From Pyrus communis (lineage: Eukaryota; Streptophyta; Magnoliopsida; Rosales; Rosaceae): a stretch of 64,000 bases of DNA. Of this stretch, positions 47,266-59,420 are shown one piece after another (position 1 is the first letter of the stretch; each line of letters starts with the position of its first letter). The stretch is taken from contig NC_084817.1 in assembly GCF_963583255.1 (NCBI RefSeq), forward strand, positions 7,570,121-7,634,120, read 5' to 3'. The notes below the pieces were generated by a model. That model did not search any database. It worked only from the letters and a program-made list of their open reading frames with translations, and had not been told where the DNA came from. A program made the translations under genes and the position numbers.

Positions 47266-48425
47266 TTCGAGTGTCCAATAACCCATTTTCTCTTTTAGTA
47301 TATATATAATATAATATTAGCATTGATCCTAAAGCCAACTCGGTGAGAATTTCCATCAAATTTAGTATATGAATGCACATGAGCCTCTTTTTAGAAGTAA
47401 CTAGCAATGATGCCCGCACGATGTTGAGGATTTTAAAACTGTATAAAACATGCAAAAAGTACTAAACATCTACGATAAGCAAGAATATTTACATATAGGT
47501 GTCCAAGTGTTTATATCTTGGTCATTGGATCCTGGCGCAGAGCTCACAAATTTCTATGGATTTGAGCTAAAGAGTTTGATGAACTCGCTCTGAACTCCAA
47601 TGAATTACAGGGCTGCTATCTGCCTGCAGCTCATCATCAAGCTCAGTATGCTTTTGACCTCAACTCTCCATTTATAACTTGACATTTCAAAAAAACTCAA
47701 TACCCATCTACTCCAGCATGATCAAAACATTAATCTAACTTAGTTATAGTTCTAAAACTGAATTCAACCCATAAACCCAATTCTAAATTACCAAACATCT
47801 AAAAAAAACAAATTTAGCATCAGATAACACTTCAAATAGACAAAAAACACAACATACAATCTTGCACCGTTATATCAAAACCCGAAAATAGATTATCATA
47901 AAAAAAACACCCAGACGATCAAAGCAAAACGCTGGAAGCAAAATGAATTTTACTTATGCAAGGGTTTGCATTTCTTTTTTTATACCCAATCCTCAAACTT
48001 GCAGAAATCAGACAAAAGCAAAAATTAAGATGTAGAGATGTCCTCAAATATACTGTGTGGAAGCAAAGCTTAGAGGTTTGTGAAGCAAACCGCGACATAA
48101 GCTGTAGCCATTTGAATAAATTAGAGGTACTTCAGCCTTTGTTGCGCCTCCTCGGTCTAAAAAATTACAAAATCATTTCAATAAATACATTAACACTTAA
48201 AAATAAATAAATCTTTGTTCATCTATTTCGGTTAATACTGTGTGAAAAGGAGGCATTATCATATATGCGTATTCCACAAAAGCATATGGAATGTAAAAAA
48301 CTATATATGACCCTCTATCTAAATGCTGATTGATATCTGGTCAAATGCAGCAAAAATTGAAAATTCACAAAAAGTAACAGAACATTAGAAATTAAAATTA
48401 AAAAAAATGATCTAAACTATTTACC
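47266..48425. other. Gene-free spacer
   Basis: AT-rich DNA. The open stretches are short and show no recognisable domain. Confidence 0.5.
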
Positions 48426-48522
48426 ATTTCAGATAACTTAAATCATAGAGATCCTCATCGTGTCTCCGACAATTAGGGCATGACATTGCCCTCTTTACAT
48501 TGTAAGGCTGAACCAATGTAAT
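48426..48522 (-). pseudogene. Decayed RING-finger exon (RFI2-like)
   Basis: Minus-strand block with an intact acceptor (TTTCAG) and donor (ATG/GTAAAT). One frame reads IGSA, and another continues YNVKRAMSCPNCRRHDEDLY then DLSY. In RFI2-type RING E3 ligases the text CIGSAFN.KG.MQCPNCR is followed, some residues later, by HDEDLYDLSY. Here a frameshift splits the first part and the linker between CPNCR and HDED is missing. Only the last Cys pair of the RING remains. I could not find the other exons nearby. Confidence 0.6.
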
Positions 48523-48530
48523 CTGAAAGG

Positions 48531-50200
48531 ATGTAAAAAAAAAAAAAAAAAAAAAAATCAAGGAACATGAAAGCTCGGTATCATCTTTACTGAAAAGGCA
48601 TAACTAAACTTATGCTTTTAATAACTATATAAATATGCTTGAATCTCGCGAGATTTTGGCTCAGTAAAATTTCTCGTGTTGTACTTTGTTTGTTGACTAA
48701 GTATTTAGCAAAAAGTAAATAAGCACTGGTGACAAAGAGTAAACGAAATGCATACTATCACACTCAGACTGTCAGACAAAAACCTTAGAAAGATTATTTC
48801 CACTACCACAACCTTGTTGGATTGATTTATGTTTCACTGAGATGAAAAAAAAAAATCATGAAAAATTAGTCCCAATAAAGAGGACAAGCAACATTTAACA
48901 GTAAGGAGAAGAAAAAATCATGAAATAGGATCAACTGAAAATAATGGAAAGAAAGGAGGAATAAAACTCAATTAACCTCATAAAAAAAATTTTATCATCA
49001 CAATAGAACACTCAAACACATAGTAAACCCCACCTTATTATTTCACAGCAGAATCAGTAAATCTTTTACTTGAAGTTGAATGCTCTCCAAATGGAGATTG
49101 AGTTTATTCAGAATTCATGTGGTCTCATCTAGATAATCTCAGTTTAAGCCCTTAAAACATCCTTACATAATTGGTCTGTCTGTTCCTAATTTCTTCCTTC
49201 ATCCCGCACATATGCGCTCTAAGAACACAAACTCAGCTTCCCCATAAATACGATTTCCCAACAATATACTCCCTAAGAAATAATACTGAAAACTTAAAAA
49301 TGCCAGGTTGGTACATTGGCCTGCAAGGTGTCCCAGTTCTGGTCTTAGCAATTGAGAGAGTAATGTAATTTTATGAGGAAAAATCATAGAGACAAAAGAC
49401 CGAAACAAATGGCTTACCAATTAAGTCGATTCCCATCTGAAACAAAGGAAACATGCTAACAGGAAACAGACCTGAAAAAATCAAACTCTAATAAGAAGAA
49501 ATATTGGAGAATCTAATATACACGAAATTTAAGATTTTGAAAAATTAAGAATTAAATTATATCAATACAATTCTGAGTGTATCAAATTGAAAATTTTGAA
49601 AAGAGCATACCAGTTTTTTGTGGTTGATTGGGTCAAAAAGTACCTGATGTTGCCGAACCCTCAAGAAACCCAAGCAAAATCAAACAATTCCTACACAATT
49701 GACAAAGAGAGTTGAAAAAGACAAAAACTATATTTAATCAAACAAACAGATGAAAGCATGGATTTTTATTGTCTTATCCGCATACCCATCTCGTCATTTG
49801 CCTGAAACCCCAATTTTCTACTAATTCACAACACAATGGCAGCAATTTGTACAAACTCTAACAACAAATTGTAAAAAACAATGAGAAAAATTACCAAAAA
49901 TTTCAAATCTTTTGGGGGGTTCAGAGTAATTACCAAAGAGACGAAAGCTAAAAAAACAAAATTAAGCCCATTTTTTCAAAATCTGAGAAATACAGTGCAA
50001 TTTCTGAACTAAGGAGTGAGAAAACCCAAAAATCCCGAAGAGCCCTAATTTATAAACCCTAAAATCCCTCCTCAACTTTAGAACAGATAATTCGGAGAGA
50101 CCCACGAGCACGAAGTTGGTGTCACGACAAATGCTCCAAATTTTGCCAAAATTCATAACTAATTTTTTTTTTTTTTTTGAACAAAATTCATAGTACTAAT
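48531..50200. other. Spacer, possibly more of a decayed gene
   Basis: No readable exon. An A-run lies at 48536-48556 and a T-run at 50161-50180. The block could include remains of the gene that gave the RING exon, but nothing supports specific exons. Confidence 0.4.
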
Positions 50201-50220
50201 TTTAATAAACTTTTAATTTA

Positions 50221-50331
50221 GAGACCAAAGCTACAATTTGCCATTCAGTAACCGATACTCTGATTTATTGACATATACATGGTTTCTTTTCAGAGACCAA
50301 AGCTACAATTTGGCAATTTGCCATTCAGGAG
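50221..50331. repeat. Short direct duplication
   Basis: gagaccaaagctacaatttg followed by ccattcag occurs at 50221 and again at about 50295, with an extra gcaatttg in the second copy. Confidence 0.7.
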
Positions 50332-50663
50332 CCCTAGATTATATTACATGTGCCATGAGACCTTGAGAGTGGAAGAGCTGCACCAGCAACAAGACCAAGT
50401 GAACAGAAGTCTGACCCAGTTAAGGGTAATTTAGAGAAGGAAACAAGATGCAGATGGCGGCTTTGCTGCAGTAACAGAAAGCAATTAGCCAAATATGCTT
50501 ATGCACTGGTGCGGGTACGACGATAAGGGTACGTAACTTGCAAAACCAAATAAGGGTGATTTGGGGCTTTTAAATATTCATTAAAGTATCACCGGTTACG
50601 CACCCGCTTTTTCTTAAACACGGAATTGAAAATATGATTTTTTTTATACTCATTCTTTACACT

Positions 50664-51100
50664 AAGGTAGGGATGGACTCGAAAAACCAAAAAGGAAAAC
50701 AAACCAATTGAAAACCGAAACTGCAAAAACCAAAACCGAACAAAAAACTGTTAGTTCAGTTTCATTTTTGGTGGTTTGAAAACTAAACCGAGTTTGGTAT
50801 TCATTTTCAAGCTTAATTTCAAATCAACTATTAACCTAATTTCTTAAATATTAGATGAACCCAACTTAAGGCCCAAATATGTTGAAAGTCTTGTTCATAA
50901 TATATTTATTTCTTCATTTTCTCTCCATTTTCTAGGCTAACAAAACAAAAGAAAAAAAAACACAAGAACCGAACATGACGGAACCAAAATAATTCGGTTT
51001 CTTCTTTACTAATTGCAAAAGCCGAACTGAACTAAATAGTAATTTTAGTGTTGCAAAAAAAAAAAAAAACTGAAAAGAATAAAACTGAACCTAGAATGCC
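50664..51100. repeat. hAT-like repeat remnant
   Basis: Starts near gtagggatggactcgaaaaa, followed by many aaaccgaa/accaaa words, like the subterminal arrays of hAT elements; the expected inverted right end was not seen. A different dispersed repeat tail (agaaataacactagaccgta) lies at 51480-51540. Confidence 0.35.
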
Positions 51101-52049
51101 CAGGATCCTTAAACCATACTCACTCACAATTAGAAATAAACCTTGTATATATTTTGGCTCAGCTTAGAAATGCGATTGATCTCATTCTCAACCTTGAAAG
51201 TGAGACCTGTCTAATCTGTTCAAAGCTCTACATTGATGGAAATTTGTTTGTGATCAAAACAACATCATGTACCATCATAAGATATTATTATAATATGAAT
51301 AGACGACATATCATAGCACATAACAAGTGCGTAGCTTATCTCTACTTTCTTTTCCTTTGTGTGGGTTCAATAGGTGTATCATAACATTTTTTTTATTCAT
51401 CGATATTTACACGAAGGGATAGGGAGAATAAATTGGTTACAAACTCAACATTCACAAAGATTGGAACCTAAGACCTTTCACGTACAAATGAAGAGAAATA
51501 ACACTAGACCGTAGTATTAAGTGACAAACGTATTATGACTTAGGAACAATTCTTTTTACAAAAGCCCCAAAAGGGTGTAAACCTGAACATTTCAACAAGA
51601 AAAGGAGATACAGAAAACAGAAAATGAAAGTGATCTTTAACACCCTTAATATACAAGGTTTAATTAGGCCATTAAAGAGAGGAAAAAAAGAAAAGAAAAC
51701 TTGATGGAAACCCCTAAATTATGCAGAGCTTCATGTCATCGCATATATGGGAATTCCTCCACTTATTATTGCCTCATCTTCCAATTCCAACTTCCATTGT
51801 AGAATCAAGTGGTGTCTTTTCACGCTGATTGCTACTAACTGAAAACAGGCATACTTCCATTATAAATATTTCTGAATCTAAATTGCTATTCGGATTCGCT
51901 CTTTGAGCGGCTCATACTCAAACTTGATTATGTTTTGCATAGAGTCGCTCAAGGCGAGTCTGAATAGCAATCCAATCCTTCAAGCTAAAAGGCTCTAGCC
52001 ATGAAAATTTGACACTTAAAAAAAAAATTTATGAGAACAAAAGTAAGCT

Positions 52050-53592
52050 TCACGTACGCTGTAGAGTGGAAAGCTGTGAGCTCTTCAATACCTGAAGCCT
52101 CTTTGCCGTCGATACAAACATGCTGCAATTATTAATAAAATGAAATGAGAACCATGTCAAAAAATAAATCTCTCGCTACCGTTATAATTTGTGAAAATTG
52201 CAAGATATACAATATATTATGTATGTTTCTAATTAGCTGTTCTATTTTTTACATATTAATGAATGATATTTCGTTTAAATTATGAATCTCGAATACGAGA
52301 GTTTAGCCATTAATAGACAAAATAATACTTGAGTTGTGACTAGTTGGGACCAATTTTATTTAGTAAAGTTGGTATTGGACTGCTTACTTCCATGGGACAT
52401 CACCAACAAGCATCCTGTCTCCTTCATTATCCTCATAAAGCAGAGTATATTTCCCATTGCCATGTAATGATTCAGTTATTGATTTGGTCTCTCCCTTCTT
52501 GTCTTCTTTCTCCACACCACAACAAGTTCTTTGAGCTAAAAATGGACACACAAAAAATAGTAGAAAATAAATAAATCATTGATGTAAAACAAAAACAAAA
52601 ACAAAATCTAGTAAATAATATCAAAGAATTAGTACTAAAGCTGAAATTCTGCACACAAAAAATAACCTGCAAGGAGACCTTGGAAGAGTTCATCTATGGC
52701 AAAAGAGAGTTTCTCATAACTATCATAGGCTTTGAGGTTAATTTTTCTTCCAATGGGAACTCCTTCCATGTTGATCTTTACAAACATGTGGTCCTTGGAA
52801 TAAGTAGTACTATCAGATTTTCCATTTCCCTCCTTCAAAGTTTCATTTGGTGACTCCGAATCAGCTGCTGGCTTTGCAAAGCTTGATGGTGATGATCTGA
52901 TTGCAAGATTTTTCCTGGATGAACGGATCGGAGGCCATCCGACAACTGGAGCTTGTGCAATTCTGCATTTACTGGGGTAGCAAAGATAATAAAGTTCTCA
53001 AAAATTATTGTCTTGACTGAAGCATTTCTATTTATCATTCAATTCCACAACAGGATCTAATTTCATGGCAACTATTCACCTACGTACTTTGTATACTTCA
53101 TAATCAATTTTACATTAACCAGCCGATGATTATTATATGCTTAACTAAGATTAATTCCCTTAGCATGATCAAATCTGATGGATGACAGTTGTTTGATAAA
53201 GAAGAAGATTAACTAATTTCTTTATCTTAACCATCATTAGTTGAAGCAAATAAAGTAAGAAAAGCTATAGAGTTGTACCTTTTCTGATCAGAGTCACGAG
53301 CTGCTGTTGAATTTGTAAGTTCAAAAGCACTTGCTGGAGGATCTGATGAGCTTTTTGCCAACCACTTTCTCTCTTCTTTTTTCTCTTCATGACAGACTCT
53401 TTTGGCTTCATGAGAAATATTGTTCTTGTTGTTGCAGCAACCAAGGGAAAGAAGTGACTGATGATCTTCTCCTCCAGGAGGACCCAGCCTCAGCTCCAGC
53501 TTTTTGTCTTCAGCTGCAACATACCCTCTCTTATTTGCTCTTACAACCACTTCTTCATTATTCTCACAAGTCATACTATACAACTTATCCAT
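52050..53592 (-). CDS. IAA26-like: Aux/IAA auxin-response repressor, IAA26/IAA18-like, complete
   Basis: Nuclear repressor that binds ARF factors and is degraded by SCF-TIR1/AFB when auxin is present. Exons (minus): 53592-53279, 52971-52667, 52535-52388, 52122-52050. All borders are GT..AG and the phases join to 279 aa. Domain I: EAR motif LELRLGPPGGE near residue 34. Domain II degron: VVGWPPIRSSRKNL. PB1 (domains III/IV): MFVKINMEGVPIGRKINL, YEKLSFAIDELFQGLL, YTLLYEDNEGDRMLVGDVPW, then FVSTAKRLQVLKSSQLST. The degron core and the PB1 Lys and acidic OPCA residues are present, so a functional auxin-labile repressor is expected. I chose MDKLYSMT as start; an upstream in-frame Met at 53682 would add 30 atypical residues. 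Its last exon is duplicated at 35.7 kb. Confidence 0.94.
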
Positions 53593-53836
53593 TTCTATAT
53601 AGACGCACGCTAAACTCTTAAAGTCCGAAAACCTGAAAACTGAAATGGTTATCAAACGAGCCCTAAACTTTTCAAATCCCAAAGTAATTAACTTAAGAAC
53701 AAAAATCTAAAGACATTAAAAACTAGGGTTTGCGTGAAACATGGAAAATTCTACTAAAGGGACCCAAAAACCGTGAAGTAGCTAGCCTTGAGAACCCTAA
53801 GGAGATGAGTAGTACAACGCAGTGTGGTTGTAAGGA

Positions 53837-53845
53837 GATATATAG
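53837..53845 (-). promoter_or_regulatory. Candidate TATA box of the Aux/IAA gene
   Basis: CTATATATC on the gene strand, about 245 bases upstream of the start codon, leaving a leader of about 210 bases. Confidence 0.4.
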
Positions 53846-53849
53846 CAAA

Positions 53850-55526
53850 TTCTTCCAATAACCTGCTTTTTGGAGACTCGGTTTGGACTAGTTAATTATA
53901 GAGCACATGCAAGAAAAGGAAAATGGTTGGGAAGATTCCTTGTCTGGAATTTTAGAATCAAAAATAGAAAATATAGAGTGTTCAAAAACAAGTAACAACC
54001 GTGTAGCTGGAATAAGTGGCCGGTCACATATACATGACAGTGTGACAAATGACCAAGACAGCATTCAGCTCAAAATACTCAATGTGCCTATATGTGTGGT
54101 GTGTGTGAGTGCGAGATAAGATAGTGAGAGAGATGAGTATGCTTACTAAGAAATTTTTATGTGTGTTGGGAATACTTGTTACGCAGTGTTACTAGCGTAC
54201 TACTTCACATGTTATAAGGTTAATATGTTTCACTTCTAGGTTATATTGATAAATAAAATAGATATGCGTTATAATTTGAATGGAATAATAACACCAAGTA
54301 ACGGTGTTTTGAGACATTAAAAAATCTCTCACTTATTATTCTCTTCCTTGAAAAATGGAGTAGAGGGAAGAAAAGAAACACATGCCTAAATTATCTGGAA
54401 GCCACCCAACTTGCCAAGGCGTTGTGCTTTTTATTGCCCTTTTTCTCATAATGCATGCCACATAAACCAGTGTTGTGTGAGCTTATTGCTGAGAAGGGGT
54501 CCATAAGTCTGGCTAATAGACGAAATGACATCAATTAGGTGAAGCACAACTATCCGTTTGTTAACTTTAATCGACTTCAAAACTCAATTAGGTTAATATT
54601 CATTGAGGAAGGTTTTAAGATTGTCCTCAAGCTCGCATTTGGGAGAAATACAATCGTGTGTATGATTAGTGAATTACGTGAAGAAAAAGATAGATACATG
54701 GTTGTATAGGGTTTACGGTTTAGGTAGAGTATTTAATTAATTAAAATTCAAACTCTTGATTAAGTTTGAGTTGTGCCTATCAGATTTAAACATCTGGGGG
54801 CTCAATACCATATTGAATCACAGTCACAAGTGACTTTGACTGGGATTAGATTTGAAGGAACAGTCAGATATATGCAGCAGTAGCCACAGCACTAAATTGT
54901 AAACTCATGGAGAAGACTTCTTAGTCACCAAAAAGTAGTGGTCCTTCAACTCCACTAGCTAAGCCACGCAAAAGTGCTTGTAGAAATCCTTTGATGCTAA
55001 TTATAGTCACACCCAAATCTTAACAACCTGGTTAAGCTGGTTTAAGACTCCCATAATTGCATTTTTCATACTTAATCATGGAGATTTATGTCTTCTTACG
55101 CCAGAAATTCTTAGCTATCTTTTTGTGTTTGTTTTTCTTATATGATAAGAGAAATAGATACCAGAAGATATACAACTAATTACACAACACGTTCTCTCTT
55201 TTAAGCACACCCTTGCATTTGATGGGTTGGGTTGGTGGTGAAAGCCTAGCTTCGATTACTCCAATTTTGAAGCGTGCCTTTCATTAATTTTTTATTTTGT
55301 CTGTTCTTGGAAGAAAGCAACTTATGATCAAATGTTCAATGAATATTGTACATACTGCAAAGTCATGATGATCATCATTTGCAAAGCCACCCTTTTGCAT
55401 TTGCCATAACAAGAGGTGGCTAGTGGTAGAGCCCTACATCCCACTTAAAAAAGATTATCAATCACTGCCCTCAATCAGTCAATCAAATCTTTGATAAATC
55501 CCAACTTCAGTTTAGGCTCTTTTTGC
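53850..55526. other. Aux/IAA upstream region and spacer
   Basis: No gene seen. One GAGACA (TGTCTC on the gene strand) at 54311-54316 could be an auxin response element, but a single hexamer is weak evidence. Confidence 0.4.
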
Positions 55527-55634
55527 TTTCTACCCTCTTCATATTCTTCACCCTTCTTGATTGTTGTTATCATTGCAAGTTTTCTACCCTCTTCATATTC
55601 TTCACCCTTCTTGATTGTTGTTATCATTGCAAGT
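55527..55634. repeat. Tandem duplication of a 54-base unit
   Basis: Units 55527-55580 and 55581-55634, beginning tttctaccctcttcatattc, are identical by eye. Non-coding. The DNA from 55635 to 56660 holds no gene that I can support. Confidence 0.95.
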
Positions 55635-56664
55635 TTTTCTGCGCTCTAACAAACCATCCAATATAGAATACATTATATACCAAACCAATGCTCTTGGTAA
55701 ATGATGCCCTCATATGTTTGAGAAGACTTCCGTCCTTTTCTTTAAAAGAATGGAAGTGTCAACAAAATCTCTTATATTCAGTTTCATTTAACCCTCGTCT
55801 TATTTGTTAATAAGGTTGATAATTTAAAGGATATAATGACTCTTTGAATCTTGGATATTAGATTTTAAGTGTTATATTTATGATGAAGAAGATAAAGTAT
55901 AAGCGATTAACCAATCTAAAAATTGAAACTAAAAAGTATTAAATTTAAGCTCTACATTGATTATGCATCCTAAATCGCGTCAGTAAATAAGATTAAAGTT
56001 CAAGAAGAATGAAGTGATCTTTTCTCGATAACCAAAGTGTAGAAAAGAGCTCTACATGTGAGGTATAATACATATATTCATGCATCTTTGTTATTCACAA
56101 TATGCACCAAATTTGCTGGTGACTCTAATAAGTAGAAGACCTTGGAATATTGCTTCTTTATAATGACTAAAACATTGAAAAATCATACATACCAATGAGA
56201 CTCATCACTCCCATCAAGTCATGAGTGTTTGCAAATATTCATAAAACAAAAGTGCAAATTTATTAAGAGGGCCAAGATAATACATAATTTAGAATCGCAT
56301 GCAAACCATAGAAGATCTACATCTGCATTATTTGTACTCTAGTTAAGATCCATATTTTTTGGAATATATATAACTTAACCTCTATGGCCAACCAAAATTG
56401 AAAAACTGCATAGTACTCTCCTTGATATTTTAATGGTGCTCTATAAAACCCTAGGACCATAAAATGATAAAATGGTGCTGATGATAGCTCTTTTTCGCCA
56501 TATTATCAACTTGGCACCTCAGGCAAATATGTGGCACTCAGACACGTTGAACCATTCCTGCTTGCCTCCTCAACTACAGATGTACAAGACACATATATAA
56601 GAAATATAGAAAAAAATAACAATGTAACTACTGCCTGCCTAGTTACTTAACTTCTCTATCCCGA

Positions 56665-56666
<2 letters not shown>

Positions 56667-56722
<56 letters not shown>
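56667..56722. repeat. (AT)n microsatellite
   Basis: About 28 uninterrupted AT units just downstream of the AHP-type gene. Confidence 0.95.
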
Positions 56723-56725
<3 letters not shown>

Positions 56726-56808
56726 CGCTCTCTCTTTCACTTTAGATGATGAGTGAGGAAAAAAAGAGATCGAAACGATATATCCCTTGTACATGAAAGT
56801 TTTTCTCC

Positions 56809-58312
56809 TCACTCTAGGCACAAGACTAGAGAGGGTAATGATACCTGAAAATAATTCTCAAGGTGAATCCTCAAGGTCTGATGCTCTTGTTTCACTCTCT
56901 CCAAAGCCCTGAAGCATCTGCAATAATCAATCACAATGAGATCACAGCAAGGAGAGAAATGGTGAAACATTAATTTGGTTACAAATAAATGAAGTATGTT
57001 TTTCACCCATCAGCATTTGCAGCCAAACAAAATTCTTTAAATTGGGAGCATTCATTCTTCACCTTTATAGCTCCAATGCTGTTACACATTTACCTTAATT
57101 TAGAACATTAATTGAAGAAACAATATATTTATTCAAGTTATAAAATTCAATCAAAGCAAGTAGTATCGGGTACCTTGAACTACTACCGTTGAACTGGTGC
57201 ACGTAATCATCCAGCTTGGCAAAATCTATAGGCCTACTATACCTGCATAAATCAATGTATAAATACATTCATCTTAGTACTACTCATTGTATACTTAGTT
57301 TCGATAATACGAACATATATAGTATATTGATAATACGATTGTATATAGTGTGTGTGTGTGTGTGTGTAACTGGGAGTGTTATTTACTTACAGTGCTTGCT
57401 CAATCTTTTGGAACAGTCTAGCTGAGTCTTTGTAGAACAAAGTCACAATTTCCTCCACAAAATTTGGGTTTGCATCATCTTGCAATTCCTCCAACTGAAT
57501 GAATTGCTGCTGATCGAGGTAATGCTGCAAACATTCAAGTAAATAAATTTTGAAGGCTAAGTCTAAAGAATTTGTCCTAGCGTACAAATTTTTTTTCTGG
57601 TATGGTTTTAGAGCCATACATAAACATTATCCTCATAAAAATCAAGAGCTTTGCCATCAATGTGATCAAAATAGCTAGGGTTTTGTTGTGCATTCAAAAT
57701 TTGGGCTTCGGGGCCTTATACAAAACAAAGAATTTGGGGCTTTCTAGAGACCACTATCAAACCCATACTAGAAGAGAGACGATTCCTTTTATAACTCCAT
57801 TTCTTCAATAAGTGAAAAAGGATTGTAAATTAAGCCACTAGGGTTAGCCAGTAGTGAGGGTGTTAAGATAGGTTAGTTTCAAAGTTTGAAATCCTCTAAT
57901 GTAATGAAAAAAAAGAAGATTATAAACTATCAAAAGTCTGTGAAAATGGATTAAAATACGAGGTAAAAAAAAAAAAAAAAACGGATTGCTTAATTCATCA
58001 AAACTTGACAGCATTGTTGATTTAAAAGAAAAACAATTGTTTCCAGACCAATAATCCCCTCCCTTAAAAAAGTGGAAAACCCTATTGTGGAATAACCAAA
58101 GATAAAAAACCAATCACATTTGGCAAAAACACGAAAAGTTATCGGTGTAGAGCAGACGACATGCAGTTTTCAAGATGTTTAATGGCCGAAAATAGGGTTT
58201 GAAAAAGATTAAAAAAAAAAAGAAAAAAAAAAGAGAGAAGCAAAGTAATAACCTGCTCAAAGAGGGAGCTTCTCTTGAGGGCAACCTGGCGCTGCAGTTG
58301 GGTTCTGTCCAT
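56809..58312 (-). CDS. Histidine-containing phosphotransfer protein (AHP4-like)
   Basis: HPt protein that carries phosphate from cytokinin receptor histidine kinases to response regulators, in cytosol and nucleus. Exons (minus): 58312-58253, 57524-57391, 57242-57174, 57078-57007, 56917-56845 and on to a stop at 56809. The first five splice in phase to 136 codons. Reading on without splicing adds VSLPSLVLCLE (147 aa); alternatively CAG/GTATCA is a donor to a tiny last exon that I did not find. Motifs: YLDQQQFIQLEELQDDANPN, VEEIVTLFYKDSARL, HQFNGSSSSIGA with the phospho-His at residue 80, and KVKNEC. The Lys three residues after the His, normally HQ.KGSS, is Asn here. The His itself is kept, unlike in the pseudo-HPt AHP6. 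Nearest by text is AHP4. Confidence 0.9.
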
Positions 58313-58510
58313 TCTCTTGGTTTAAAAAGAAAAATTTGGGAAATCGTATGTGACAAAAGAGGCAAAAACTGAATGCAAAACTCCCCACCAAAAAAAAAAA
58401 AAACCTCTCGTTGTAGAGTAGAGTAGGAGTAGAGAACTCAATGATATGCCTTACTATTATTATAGCAGCATGGCAAGCCAACGTTTTTATAGCATGTCGA
58501 GTAGGGAGTG

Positions 58511-58520
58511 AATATATAAA
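58511..58520 (-). promoter_or_regulatory. Candidate TATA box of the AHP-type gene
   Basis: TTTATATATT on the gene strand, about 200 bases upstream of the start codon. From here to 59150 I see no gene. Confidence 0.35.
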
Positions 58521-59168
58521 GGCACACAAAAAATCTAAGAGGGTACGTGTCTGGAAAATATCTTGGTTTCTTTATCTAATTTGGTGGCTATCTCTCTCCT
58601 GGCAGACATAAAAATAGCAACGATGAACGCCTATTCATTTTAACAGGAGAGATCAAATTCACTAAATCGTTGATGAAAAACACACGAGCTTTAACCATTG
58701 GATTCAAACTTGCTTGTGTTTAATATTATAATCTTTGTTTGCGATACAAGAAAGGATCTTTCAAAATTGTGAAGAAAATCAAAGGAAACTAAAGAAAAAC
58801 CCTACAACTACAACGCTAAATTGGCAAGTTCCACAATTTGGTATCTTTGGGGGGAAGCATCCACTCTCCAGCGAATAGAACTCGCTTTACGTGTGAGTAA
58901 ACTTCAAAAGATTATAATGCTTTCAAATAACTTCCATATAAATTACATATAAAAATAAACTCTTCCATATAAATTAAGTAAATAATTCCACTCACCCTCT
59001 TAGGGTCGCTTTTCAACTTTAATGAAGGGGACTGAAATGGTTAAGATTTTATAGAGGCAAATCGTAACAAGTCATATCCTTATTGGAAAGTTTGATTTGT
59101 TTTGGTGCTAAAGAGCAGAAACACTCCCGCACAACCGCATTTTCTTTGGTGTGAATGCCCCTTTAATC

Positions 59169-59407
59169 CACCAATAAGGATTGATTGAGTTGGTAAGGAT
59201 CGTTATCTTCGCTAGACCAAGCCCTAGGTTCGAGTCCTGCTCTTAATGGGAGATTTGTAAAAACAAAAACAAAAAAAGAGGCTAAGACCCCTCCTGTAAG
59301 TCCCCAAGGCCGGCCAGTCCCCAATGCTTGTGGTATGCCCAAACCTTGGAATGGATAACCTCCCCACCCCTAAACTTTCTTCAACCAAAATAAATAAATA
59401 AATAAAA
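59169..59407 (+). mobile_element. SINE, tRNA-derived
   Basis: The head contains an A-box-like ttgagttggtaagg and a B-box ggttcgagtcc about 35 bases later, the split RNA polymerase III promoter. The 3' end is an (AAAT)n-type tail. Flanks aatgcccctttaatc (59154-59168) and atacccctttatc (59408-59420) are an imperfect 13-15 base target duplication. About 240 bases, non-coding. Confidence 0.7.
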
Positions 59408-59420
59408 ATACCCCTTTATC

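Noticed and set aside
49199..49420. 73-aa minus-strand ORF near the RING exon
   Set aside because: No domain, and no similarity I can recognise to the rest of an RFI2-type protein.
54311..54316. Auxin response element upstream of the Aux/IAA gene
   Set aside because: A single TGTCTC hexamer in 2 kb is expected by chance; no paired or composite element seen.
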